From an uncultured Bacteroides sp. (lineage in GTDB: Bacteria > Bacteroidota > Bacteroidia > Bacteroidales > Bacteroidaceae), in NCBI GenBank assembly GCA_905203765.1, contig CAJKXC010000005.1, forward strand, positions 22,592 through 86,591: 64,000 bases of DNA, written 5' to 3'. The position numbers and the translations under genes are program-made. The notes beneath the pieces were generated by a model. That model did no database searches and had not been told where the DNA came from. It saw nothing but the letters and a program-made list of their open reading frames with translations. Shown here piece by piece: positions 9,398 to 17,658 of this stretch. Position 1 is the first letter of the stretch; each line of letters opens with the position of its first letter.

Positions 9398-10636
9398 ATG
9401 AAGAAAGTTATTTATCTGTTTGCTTTATTTGTTGGCTTGAATTTGTGCGGATGCAAATCCAAACAAGTAAATTTGCCATCGACATTATCTTCTGAGATTG
9501 TCTCCGACGTCCGGAATAATGTTTTGCCGTTCTGGATGAATTACGCAGTTGCCGTTGACGGAGGATTCTATGGGACAGTATTGCGGGATGGTACTCCGGT
9601 GGAGGATGCTCCGCGTGGAGGGGTGTTGAACTCCCGGATTCTGTGGAGTTTTTCGGCTGCATACCGTACTTTCCAGGATAAGGCTTATTTGGAACTGGCT
9701 AATAAATCGCAGCGCTATTTTATAGATACCTTTATAGATAAGGAGAAAGGTGGAGTATATTGGTTGGTGAATCCCAACGGCGAGGTGCTGAATGCCTCTA
9801 AATATACCTATGCCATGACTTATGGTATTTATGGACTGACAGAGCACTATTTGGCAACAGGTAATGACGAGAGCTTGCAAACCGCAATCAGTTTGTACAG
9901 AACACTGGAAGAGAAAGGACGCGACCCGCAGAACGACGGTTATGTGGAATCATTCACAGGAGATTGGGAATTGCTGGATATGTATGACAACAACGCTCCC
10001 AAGACGATGAATGCCCACCTGCATGTACTGGAGGCTTATACCCTTCTGTATCAGTGCTGGAAAGACGACGGGCTGAGAAAGCGGTTGGAGTTCTGCGTCG
10101 ATTTGTTTATGAACCGGATGTACGACCCGGCAAGAAAGCATTTCAACCTCTTCTTCGATAATGAGTGGAACAGCCTGGTTGAGATGGACTCTTACGGACA
10201 TGACGTAGAAGCCGGATGGTTGCTGTGCGTCGCCGCCCATGTGTTGGGAGGCGAAAGCCTGATTCAGAAAACGAATCAGCTGGCACTGGATGTAACGAAA
10301 ACCTGCCTCGCCGAAGGTACTAACAAAGAATTGGGCTGCATGATGTACGAGAAGGTGGGAGATAAGGAAAGCAAGCGTTGTTCCTGGTGGGGACAGATAG
10401 AAACCATGATGGCTTGCGCCAATGCCTGGCAAATCAGCGGGGATGAAGCCTACCTGCGTGCGGCCGATACTGTCTGGAACTTTGTAAAAGGGAACATGAT
10501 AGACACAGAATATGGCGAATGGTATAGCGATTGCTTCGACGGGAAACCCAGCAAAGATGCTCCTAAAGTGAGCATGTGGCGTTGCCCGTATCATACGGTT
10601 CGTTTAGGAGTAGAAATGTATAATCGTTTAAAATAA
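9398..10636 (+). CDS. AGE-family (cellobiose/N-acylglucosamine 2-epimerase-like) lipoprotein
   Basis: The protein has 412 residues from the ATG at 9398, which begins a lipoprotein signal (MKKVIYLFALFVGLNLCGCKS). The body is an (alpha/alpha)6 barrel of the AGE superfamily. The SYGHDVEAGWLL segment corresponds to the GHDIExSWLL motif with catalytic histidine in cellobiose 2-epimerases, and MWRCPYHTVRLGVEMYNRLK to their C-terminal KCPYHNxRxxxE motif. Members epimerise the reducing-end sugar of beta-1,4 disaccharides or of free N-acylglucosamine. Most characterised members are cytoplasmic, so the lipobox is unusual and places this one in the periplasm or on the surface. It lies between susD and the GH9 gene (5 bp gap to GH9). 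An unrelated activity in the same fold, such as isomerase or glycosidase-like chemistry, is possible. Confidence 0.8.
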   Translation: MKKVIYLFALFVGLNLCGCKSKQVNLPSTLSSEIVSDVRNNVLPFWMNYAVAVDGGFYGTVLRDGTPVEDAPRGGVLNSRILWSFSAAYRTFQDKAYLELANKSQRYFIDTFIDKEKGGVYWLVNPNGEVLNASKYTYAMTYGIYGLTEHYLATGNDESLQTAISLYRTLEEKGRDPQNDGYVESFTGDWELLDMYDNNAPKTMNAHLHVLEAYTLLYQCWKDDGLRKRLEFCVDLFMNRMYDPARKHFNLFFDNEWNSLVEMDSYGHDVEAGWLLCVAAHVLGGESLIQKTNQLALDVTKTCLAEGTNKELGCMMYEKVGDKESKRCSWWGQIETMMACANAWQISGDEAYLRAADTVWNFVKGNMIDTEYGEWYSDCFDGKPSKDAPKVSMWRCPYHTVRLGVEMYNRLK

Positions 10637-10641
10637 TAGTT

Positions 10642-13167
10642 ATGAAGAAATTAATGATGTGTGCAGCATCACTGATGCTTTGTTCCGCTTTGGGAGCCCA
10701 GGATTTCAAGATAAACTCTTCCGGGTACTTCGAAGATTATGGAGCCAATGTGATGGTGTTCAGTGATGTTTACCCCGAGGGACACCAGGGCGGTGTGACT
10801 TTGGTCTTGAATGGAGACCGCAGGGCTGCCGGTGGTGACGTGCGTTTTGAAATATCGCAGGGACAATGGCAGGGGCTGCCCAAGATGCGCAGCCGTGTAG
10901 TGGACGAGGCAAACAACGAAATTCGCGTCACGCTGAGTTATCCCGATTCCACCAAGCACATGGCGGGCTTTAACCCCATGATTTATCCCGATTTTGTGTT
11001 CAGCTACACCATCAAGGTGAAAGGCGAGAAAGACTACCTGGTGCTGACCGTTGACCTGGATCAACCGGTTCCCGAACGCTTTGCCGACAAGCTGGGCTTC
11101 AACCTGGAACTGGTGCCTTCCACTCTCCTGGGCAAGCCCTGGATTATGGACAACAAGACGGGCATTTTCCCCCATCAGGCAATGGGACCCACGATGAAGC
11201 AAACTTCCAATATGGAACATATCGGCGACTTCAATCCTAAGGGCAAGGCCGATCTGGATCAGTTGCTGTTGGACAGAAAGACCTACAACCCGATGATTGC
11301 CGATGATATTGTGGCTGCTCCTTTTGCCACCGGAAAGAAGTTTGTACTCAATCCGCAGGATGATCTGGCAAAGATTACGATAGAGAGCGAGAAGGGTGAC
11401 CTGAAACTGTATGATGGCCGTATGAACCACAATAACGGTTGGTTTGTGCTGCGTTCGGAGTTCCCCGCAGGAACAAAGTCCGGTGCTGTGAAGTGGATTA
11501 TCCGCCCCACAGTGAGCAAAGACTGGCAATATGCCCCGGTAGTACAGACCTCGCAGGTGGGCTACCATCCCGGACAGAAGAAAGTAGCCGTTATCGAACT
11601 GGACAAGCGCGACAAGAACTTCAAGCAGCCTGCCCTCTACCGCATTGCCGCCGATGGCCGTAAGCTGGTGAAGCAACAGGCAGCCAAGGAGTGGGGCGAC
11701 TTTATGCGTTACCATTACTTGCAGTTCGACTTCTCGGAAGTAAGGGAAGACGGACTCTACCAGGTGATGTACGGTGATGCCGCTTCTCCGGTATTCCGCA
11801 TTGCACAGGACGTTTGGAACACAGGCGTTTGGCAGGCGGAGATAGAATACTTCCTGCCGATACAGATGTGTCACATGCGTGTGAACGAGAAGTACCGTGT
11901 ATGGCATGACTTCTGCCACCACGACGATGCCCGCATGGCAAAGACCGACATCAACCATATCGACGGATACGAACAAGGACCCTCTACGCTGTGCAAGTAT
12001 CAGCCGGGCGATATTGTTCCGGGCTTGAACATCGGTGGTTGGCACGATGCCGGTGACTACGACCTTCGTGTGGAGTCACAGGCAGGCGAAGCCTATATCC
12101 TTGCCATGGCTTGCGAGAACTTCGGCGCCTACTGGGACGAGACTTCCATCGACTTCGACAAGCAGATTGTAGAACTGCACCAGCCGGACGGCAAGAACGA
12201 CTTCTTGCAACAGGTAGAAAACGGTGCATTGACCATTGTAGCCGGTTGGAAAGCTTTGGGACGCCTTTACAGAGGTATCCTCTGCCCCACCGTACGCCAG
12301 TATGCCCATCTGGGTGACGCATCGGCACACACCGACCACATCAGCGGAACGGACGACGACCGTTGGGTATTTACCGAAGACAATCCGGGACGCGAACTGC
12401 AGGTAGCCGCCCAGTTGGCAGGCATCTCACGCGTGCTGAAAGGACACAATGATGCATTGGCAGCGGACTGCCTCGAAATAGCCCGTGAACTATTCAAGAC
12501 TACCCGTAGCGATAACAACAGACTGATGTCCGGCAGAATATACGCAGCCGTAGAGCTTTACCTCACCACCAAAGAGGCACAGTATCGCGACTTCGTCTTG
12601 AAGCAACAAGATTATATCTGCAAGAATATCTTCCAGACGGGCTGGTATATCGGCCGCTTCGACCAGGCTGTGGGCAATGCCCGTTTCAGCAAGGCTATCC
12701 GCGCCGCGTTGCCCGCCTTGCAGGCCATGTATAAGGAATATAGCGAAAAGACCCCGTACGGCGTACCCCACGATAGAGGAAACCGCAGCTCCGGTTCTTG
12801 GGAACCGCAGCACCTGGGCTACAACTACTGCTACCTTAATGCCTCTTATCCCGACTTGTTCGAGCCGGAGTATATCTTCAACTCCATGCAATACCTGCTG
12901 GGTATGCACCCGGGACGCAATCAGGCTGCTTTCGTTACCGGCGTAGGTGCCGAAACGATGAAGGCTGCCTATGGCACGAACCGTGCAGACTGGTCGTACA
13001 TTCCGGGTGGAGTGTCTCCGGGTACCAACCTGATTCGCCCCGACCTTCCGGAACTGCTCAACTTCCCCTTCTTGTGGCAAGAGGGTGAGTACTGCCTGGG
13101 CGGACATGCTACCTGGTTTATGTACATGACGCTGGCGTCTCAAAAAATACTGAACGGCAATGAATAA
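10642..13167 (+). CDS. GH9 family glycoside hydrolase with N-terminal beta-sandwich domains
   Basis: This secreted protein of 841 residues (signal MKKLMMCAASLMLCSALGAQ) has about 300 residues of beta-rich N-terminal sequence, an Ig-like CelD_N module (QTSQVGYHPGQKKVAVIEL to SPVFRI, about residues 305-390), and then the GH9 (alpha/alpha)6 barrel. The GGWHDAGDYD motif carries D469 and D472, equivalent to the paired Asp of GH9 endoglucanases that hold the attacking water. The C-terminal acid is probably E816 (or E814) in WQEGEYCLGGHATW, although this differs from the canonical NExxIxxNA motif. GH9 enzymes are inverting and act on beta-glucans or glucosamine-linked substrates. The variant C-terminus suggests a specificity unlike classical cellulases. 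Five bases separate it from the epimerase gene, and the next gene overlaps its stop. Confidence 0.87.
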   Translation: MKKLMMCAASLMLCSALGAQDFKINSSGYFEDYGANVMVFSDVYPEGHQGGVTLVLNGDRRAAGGDVRFEISQGQWQGLPKMRSRVVDEANNEIRVTLSYPDSTKHMAGFNPMIYPDFVFSYTIKVKGEKDYLVLTVDLDQPVPERFADKLGFNLELVPSTLLGKPWIMDNKTGIFPHQAMGPTMKQTSNMEHIGDFNPKGKADLDQLLLDRKTYNPMIADDIVAAPFATGKKFVLNPQDDLAKITIESEKGDLKLYDGRMNHNNGWFVLRSEFPAGTKSGAVKWIIRPTVSKDWQYAPVVQTSQVGYHPGQKKVAVIELDKRDKNFKQPALYRIAADGRKLVKQQAAKEWGDFMRYHYLQFDFSEVREDGLYQVMYGDAASPVFRIAQDVWNTGVWQAEIEYFLPIQMCHMRVNEKYRVWHDFCHHDDARMAKTDINHIDGYEQGPSTLCKYQPGDIVPGLNIGGWHDAGDYDLRVESQAGEAYILAMACENFGAYWDETSIDFDKQIVELHQPDGKNDFLQQVENGALTIVAGWKALGRLYRGILCPTVRQYAHLGDASAHTDHISGTDDDRWVFTEDNPGRELQVAAQLAGISRVLKGHNDALAADCLEIARELFKTTRSDNNRLMSGRIYAAVELYLTTKEAQYRDFVLKQQDYICKNIFQTGWYIGRFDQAVGNARFSKAIRAALPALQAMYKEYSEKTPYGVPHDRGNRSSGSWEPQHLGYNYCYLNASYPDLFEPEYIFNSMQYLLGMHPGRNQAAFVTGVGAETMKAAYGTNRADWSYIPGGVSPGTNLIRPDLPELLNFPFLWQEGEYCLGGHATWFMYMTLASQKILNGNE

Positions 13168-15055
13168 TAGAAACAGGTTAATAGATAGATTTTTGATTCT
13201 AAGTGTTTTGCTCTGCATGGTCTGCAATACGGCCGTGCAGGCAAAGGCTTACAAGAGCTTCAAAGTTTCCATCTACGTCCGCGCTTACGAGGTGGACAAG
13301 ATGAAGGACATACATTGGTTGGATTCCACCTGGACTGCGATTTCGCAGCAACTGGACGTGGATAAGATATACCTGGAAACCCACCGCGACTTGCTGATAG
13401 TGGACGATGCCACTCTGGAACAAGCCAAGAAGTACTTCCACGACCGGGGCATAGAAACCGCGGGCGGCATTACGTACACCATCGACGAATCGAACAGCTT
13501 CGAGACGTTCTGCTACTCCGATCCCGAACACCGCAAGACGGTGCAGAAGATTGCCGAGCACACCGCAAAGCACTTCGATGAATTCATCCTGGACGACTTC
13601 TTCTTTACCAGTTGCAAGTCAGAGGTAGAGATAAAGGCAAAAGGCGCACAAAGTTGGACGGATTACCGCCTGAAGCTGATGACCGAAGCCGGACGCAACC
13701 TGGTGCTGAAGCCTGCCAAGAAGGTGAATCCCAAGGTGAAAGTAATCATCAAGTACCCCAACTGGTACGACCACTTCCAGGGCATGGGCTTCAACCTTGA
13801 AGAAGGTCCGCAGCTCTTTGACGGCGTATGGACGGGAACCGAAACAAGAGATCCGGGTGGAAACCAGCACTTGCAGAATTACTTGAGCTATAACGTCATC
13901 CGCTACTTCGACAACCTGCGTCCCGGTTATAACGGCGGTGGCTGGGTAGACTCGGGCGGACTGAACATGGGCATGGACCGCTATGCCGAACAGCTCCACC
14001 TGACGATGCTGAGCAAGACTCCCGAGATTGTTCTCTTCGCTTATCACCAGCTCTTGGGCGTGAAGCTTTCCCCCCGTTTCCGTACTCCCTGGCAGGGCAT
14101 GGGCACCAGCTTCAATTACGATGAAATGACTGCACCTATCCACTTGAAGGACGGAACAACGGTTGAACCCACCACGATGGCACGCATTGCCGACGTAGTA
14201 TTGAAGCAGACCGACCAGCTGATATACAAGTTGGGCAATCCGGTAGGCATAAAGTCTTATAAGCCTTTCCACTCTACGGGCGACGACTTCCTGCAGAATT
14301 ATCTGGGTATGATAGGTTTGCCGATGGATATGCAACCCACCTTCCCCGAAAACGAGCAAGTGGTGCTTCTCACGGCACAAGCTGCCAAAGACCCGGCAAT
14401 TGCCGATAAGATAAAGAAGCAGTTGCAGAGCGGCCGCGATGTAGTAATTACAAGCAGCCTGCTGAAAGCTATCCCTGAAAAGATAGCCGAAATATCAGAG
14501 TTGCGTTGCACCGACCTGAAAGCTCTTGTTTACGACTTTGGCCGCTATGGGCAGGCAAGCCGCGATTTGCTGATACCTCAGGTGTTGTATTCTACCAACG
14601 ATGCTTGGGAAGTGGTCAGTGCAGGACGTCCGTTGACGGGCGGTGTATCGGGCTATCCCATCATGCTCCGGGCACCCTATGCTTCGGGCAATATGTATGT
14701 CCTCACCATCCCCGATGATATGGGCAACCTGTACGATTACCCCGCCGGAGCGTTGAACGAAATACGTCGTATTATGAGCAAGGATGTGGGCATTCACTTG
14801 GAAGCTCCCTCTAAAGTAGGCTTGTTTGTATATGATAACGGGACGCTGGTGGTTGAGAACTTCAATGACGAGCCGGTAGAAATAAGCATCGTCACCGGCG
14901 ATAAGGTGAAGGGACTGGAAGACCTGGAGTGCGGCGAGGTGCTCAGTCCGCTTCCTGCAAATCCGGTAGTATCGAGACGCCCTGTGGCTCCGACAAACTC
15001 TTTCCGTGTAATGTTATTGCCTCATTCTTACAAGGCATTCAAGCATAATAAATAA
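13160..15055 (+). CDS. Secreted protein of unknown family, possible TIM-barrel carbohydrate-active enzyme
   Basis: I do not recognise the family of this 631-residue protein. It has a signal peptide (LILSVLLCMVCNTAVQAKA). The next 300 residues look like a (beta/alpha)8 barrel: strands ending in acidic or aromatic residues, for example KIYLETHRD, the DEFILDDFFFT strand (D145, D146), VKVIIKYPNWYD, GVWTGTETRD (E228) and EIVLFAYHQ. D145/D146 and E228 sit where glycosidase acids usually sit, at C-terminal strand ends. After about residue 380 an alpha/beta segment (QVVLLTAQAAKDPAIADKIK, RDVVITSSLL) resembles a glutamine-amidotransferase-like/trimerisation domain of beta-galactosidases, followed by a small beta domain. 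Its ATG overlaps the end of the GH9 gene by 8 bp, implying translational coupling and a shared substrate. Enzyme function is inferred only. Confidence 0.75.
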   Translation: MNNRNRLIDRFLILSVLLCMVCNTAVQAKAYKSFKVSIYVRAYEVDKMKDIHWLDSTWTAISQQLDVDKIYLETHRDLLIVDDATLEQAKKYFHDRGIETAGGITYTIDESNSFETFCYSDPEHRKTVQKIAEHTAKHFDEFILDDFFFTSCKSEVEIKAKGAQSWTDYRLKLMTEAGRNLVLKPAKKVNPKVKVIIKYPNWYDHFQGMGFNLEEGPQLFDGVWTGTETRDPGGNQHLQNYLSYNVIRYFDNLRPGYNGGGWVDSGGLNMGMDRYAEQLHLTMLSKTPEIVLFAYHQLLGVKLSPRFRTPWQGMGTSFNYDEMTAPIHLKDGTTVEPTTMARIADVVLKQTDQLIYKLGNPVGIKSYKPFHSTGDDFLQNYLGMIGLPMDMQPTFPENEQVVLLTAQAAKDPAIADKIKKQLQSGRDVVITSSLLKAIPEKIAEISELRCTDLKALVYDFGRYGQASRDLLIPQVLYSTNDAWEVVSAGRPLTGGVSGYPIMLRAPYASGNMYVLTIPDDMGNLYDYPAGALNEIRRIMSKDVGIHLEAPSKVGLFVYDNGTLVVENFNDEPVEISIVTGDKVKGLEDLECGEVLSPLPANPVVSRRPVAPTNSFRVMLLPHSYKAFKHNK

Positions 15056-15120
15056 GGTATAAGGTAGGAAGATTGTTGATTGTGATTTTTTGGGAGAGCT
15101 AAGCACCGGGGATGTATTCC

Positions 15121-15903
15121 CTAATGCTTATGCTCTCCCAATATTCTATGTGGCAGTGTGCCGTGCCCCAGGAGTTCTATCGGGCAGTGGAAGTTACGCT
15201 CCAGCCACTCGCCGCTGATGCCGGTGTCGGGGTGGTAGTCCAGCGTTTCGTTGACGCAGGCGATGGACTTGACTTGTTGCAGCACGGTACCGATGTCGTG
15301 GCTCACGAGGATGATGGCGCAATCCTTGTTGATTTCTGCCAGCAGTTCGTAGAGGCGGGCTTCGAAACGCTTGTCGATGTAGGTGCTGGGTTCGTCCAGA
15401 ATCACTACTTCGGGGTCGGAGATGATGGCGCGTCCCAAGAGGGCGCGTTGCAGTTGTCCGCCGCTGAGGGCGCCGATGGCGCGTTGCTCCATGCCTTCCA
15501 GTCCCATGCGGGCTATCACGTTGCGGGCTTGCTCGCGGTGCCGGGCGGTGAAGCGGGAAGTGAGGGATTTCTTGCTGCTCAGTCCCGACAAGATAACTTC
15601 TTCCACGGTGATGGGGAACTTGCGGTCGATGCTGCTGTACTGCGGCAGATAGCCCATCGTGAGTTCGGAACTGGCAGCCGATGTTTCGCAGCCCGTAGCG
15701 CGGCAGGCACGATAGCGTATCTCTCCGGCAGTGGGTTTCAGCAGGCCGAGAATGCATTTTATCAACGTAGTCTTTCCACCGCCGTTCGGCCCGATGATGC
15801 CAAGGAAATCACGGTCGTAGACGGTGAGGTTCACGTTGCGCAGCACGGTTCGTCCGTCGTAGCCGGCGCTGAGGTCTTTTATTTCAATAATCGGGTTTGC
15901 CAT
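15121..15903 (-). CDS. Metal (zinc/manganese-type) ABC transporter ATP-binding protein
   Basis: The 260-residue protein is an ABC ATPase of the metal-ion (ZnuC/MntB) subfamily. Walker A is GPNGGGKTT, the Q-loop lies in MGYLPQYSSIDRKFP (typical of this subfamily), the signature is LSGGQLQR, Walker B is VVILDEPST, and the switch His is in LVSHD. It is downstream of the ZnuA-like binding protein gene, 22 bp apart. A ZnuB-type permease would be expected next, but the cluster ends here and the next gene is convergent, so the membrane partner must be encoded elsewhere. Zinc rather than manganese is inferred from the His-rich binding protein. Confidence 0.9.
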   Translation of the reverse strand: MANPIIEIKDLSAGYDGRTVLRNVNLTVYDRDFLGIIGPNGGGKTTLIKCILGLLKPTAGEIRYRACRATGCETSAASSELTMGYLPQYSSIDRKFPITVEEVILSGLSSKKSLTSRFTARHREQARNVIARMGLEGMEQRAIGALSGGQLQRALLGRAIISDPEVVILDEPSTYIDKRFEARLYELLAEINKDCAIILVSHDIGTVLQQVKSIACVNETLDYHPDTGISGEWLERNFHCPIELLGHGTLPHRILGEHKH

Positions 15904-15925
15904 TTCTTTTTGGGGTATTATGGGG

Positions 15926-16858
15926 TTACTCTCCTTTTAGCGCCTTTGCCGTATTCAGCATCTCCGTCTCCCAATCATAAGAGAGCGGATTGATGCCTAC
16001 CACCTGCGTACCTGTCTGCCGGGCAATGATTTCCGCATTGCGGCGGTCGAACTCCGGCTGAACGAAGATGATGTGCACTTTCTCGTCCTTGCACGTATTT
16101 ATCAACTCACGCAGATGGGCGGGAGACGGTTCCTTGCCGCCGGCCTCAATCGGAATCTGGTGCAAGCCGTAGTCGCGGGCGAAGTAAGACAGCGCCGGAT
16201 GATAAATCATAAAAGCACGGTCGGCACCGGGAGCGGCGAGTTGCCGGCGGATGAGGCTGTCCGTGCGCTCTATCAGGTGGCAGAGGCTGTCGTAACGTGC
16301 CCGGTAAAAATCTCCGTTCTCGTTGTCGAGGGTGCAGAGGGCATTCAGCACGTTTCCGGCTATGATTTGGGCATTCTCGGTAGAGTTCCATACGTGCGGT
16401 TCCACGCCGGTGGCGGGATGATGCTCTTCGCTTACCGGATGGAGTTCGCTGCCGGAAAGTTCTTCTCCATGTTCGCCGTGGTGATGGGCATGGGTGGTGT
16501 CGTATATCAGGTTGATACCCTCGGACATATCGAAGAATTGCAGATGGGGCGCGTTGTCCGTCAGCTTGTCTATCCACGTTTGTTCAAAGCCGATGTAGCC
16601 GATGCGGAAGTAGGCTTCGCTCTTGGCAAGGTCTATGAGTTGTTGCGGAGTTGGGTCGTAGGTCTCCGGGCTGGAACCTCGGGGAACCATGCTGGTGACG
16701 GTGAACCGGTCGCCCGCAATCGCCTCGGTGAAATAGCGCAGAGGTTCGATGGTGACGGTGATGACGGGTTTGTCGTCGTCCGTCCGGCTTTGCTGGCTCC
16801 CTTGCTTGCAAGAGAGTACCAGGATAGCTATGAGGAGTAATAAAACGTATTTCTTCAT
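15926..16858 (-). CDS. ZnuA-like zinc ABC transporter substrate-binding lipoprotein
   Basis: The start chosen at 16858 (MKKYVLLLLIAILVLSCKQG) gives a lipoprotein signal with lipobox LVLSC; upstream in-frame ATGs would add only residues encoded by a TTCATTC-rich low-complexity stretch. The 310-residue protein is a cluster 9 metal-binding protein: PRGSSPETYDPTPQQL near the N-terminus, a His/Asp/Glu-rich loop (THAHHHGEHGEE, EEHHP) typical of zinc-specific members, GVEPHVWNS, and the YHPALSYFARDYGL and FVQPEFDRRNAEIIA segments. It delivers periplasmic zinc to the transporter whose ATPase is the next gene. No permease gene is adjacent. Confidence 0.9.
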   Translation of the reverse strand: MKKYVLLLLIAILVLSCKQGSQQSRTDDDKPVITVTIEPLRYFTEAIAGDRFTVTSMVPRGSSPETYDPTPQQLIDLAKSEAYFRIGYIGFEQTWIDKLTDNAPHLQFFDMSEGINLIYDTTHAHHHGEHGEELSGSELHPVSEEHHPATGVEPHVWNSTENAQIIAGNVLNALCTLDNENGDFYRARYDSLCHLIERTDSLIRRQLAAPGADRAFMIYHPALSYFARDYGLHQIPIEAGGKEPSPAHLRELINTCKDEKVHIIFVQPEFDRRNAEIIARQTGTQVVGINPLSYDWETEMLNTAKALKGE

Positions 16859-16905
16859 TCCTTTCATTCTCAATTCTTCATTTTTCATTCTTCATTCTTC
16901 ATTCT

Positions 16906-17574
16906 TCATTTTTTAATTCCCCTCAGTATTTCCCGTTTTCCACCCGGGGGGCCGGGGAGCCGTTCTACCTCAAATCCTACGGCTTGCAGCATACGGCGCA
17001 CTACTCCTTTGGCACAGTAGGTGGTCAGCACTCCGCCCGCGGTCATGGCGGCATGGAGATTGCGGAATATGCTTTCTTCCCACATCTCCGGTTGCTTCTC
17101 GGGTGCAAAGGCATCGAAGTAGACTACATCGAATGATGCGCCACCGTTCATCATTAACAAGTGGTTGGCGTCTATTGTTTGTAAGTCTGCCTGCACTTTC
17201 CGCAGTGTGAAGCAGGGGGTGATGGCTACCTCTTCCGCCCACGGTGCCCGGTGCAATGCCTCGAACAGCGGATGGTCGCTGTAATGCAGCGCATCCACCT
17301 CTTCCCACGCCAGCGGATAGAGTTCGATGCCAGTGTAGTGCACGTGGCGTTGTTCCTTCTCGGCAACTTCCAGCGTGAGCAGTGCATTCAGTCCCGTGCC
17401 AAAGCCTATTTCGAGCACGTGCGGCGTGGTGGCGGCAGCGGCTTTCAACCCCATGTCGATGAAGATATGCTGAGACTCCGTACGCGCTCCCTTTACCGAA
17501 TGGTAATGCTCATTCAGTTCGGGCACATACAGCGTTGCGCTTCCGTCTTCGGTTTTTTCTATGATTCGTTGCAT
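16906..17574 (-). CDS. mnmD: MnmD-like tRNA (mnm5s2U34) methyltransferase
   Basis: The start at 17574 (MQRIIEKTEDGSATLYVPELN) is preferred because the longer frame to 17640 runs through a 22 bp repeat array. The product is 222 residues with the DUF752/MnmD architecture: ELNEHYHSVKGA at the N-terminus, the SAM-binding motif VLEIGFGTGLNALLTL, YTGIELYPL, and FDVVYFDAFAPEKQPEMW followed by GGVLTTYCAKGVVRRML. Proteins with this pattern complete the methylaminomethyl modification of tRNA wobble uridine; in E. coli the domain is the N-terminal half of MnmC. Here it stands alone without the MnmC oxidase half, as is normal in Bacteroidetes. Confidence 0.85.
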   Translation of the reverse strand: MQRIIEKTEDGSATLYVPELNEHYHSVKGARTESQHIFIDMGLKAAAATTPHVLEIGFGTGLNALLTLEVAEKEQRHVHYTGIELYPLAWEEVDALHYSDHPLFEALHRAPWAEEVAITPCFTLRKVQADLQTIDANHLLMMNGGASFDVVYFDAFAPEKQPEMWEESIFRNLHAAMTAGGVLTTYCAKGVVRRMLQAVGFEVERLPGPPGGKREILRGIKK

Positions 17575-17591
17575 ATATATATCTGTCATAT

Positions 17592-17657
17592 TGCATCTAT
17601 AGATCCAGTACGCTGCATCTATAGATCCACCGCGCTGCATCTATAGATGCACCAACT
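17592..17657. repeat. 22 bp tandem repeat array, core TGCATCTATAGAT (array A)
   Basis: Three copies with CTATAG cores at 17597, 17619 and 17641, exactly 22 bp apart. The third copy extends the palindrome to GCATCTATAGATGC. The array fills most of the 84 bp gap between the MnmD-like gene and the YqaA-like gene. The same core and period recur at 59687-59802. Confidence 0.9.
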
Positions 17658-17658
17658 G

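Noticed and set aside
15091..15140. Hairpin TGGGAGAGC...GCTCTCCCA between the convergent PUL 1 end and the ABC ATPase gene, as a terminator
   Set aside because: The stem includes the ATPase stop codon, and T-runs lie on the wrong side for both directions; its role cannot be stated.
15112..15993. Long open frame opposite the zinc ABC ATPase gene
   Set aside because: It mirrors the codons of a clear ABC ATPase, has no homology-like motifs, and lacks a start context; antisense frames of GC-richer Bacteroides genes are often open.
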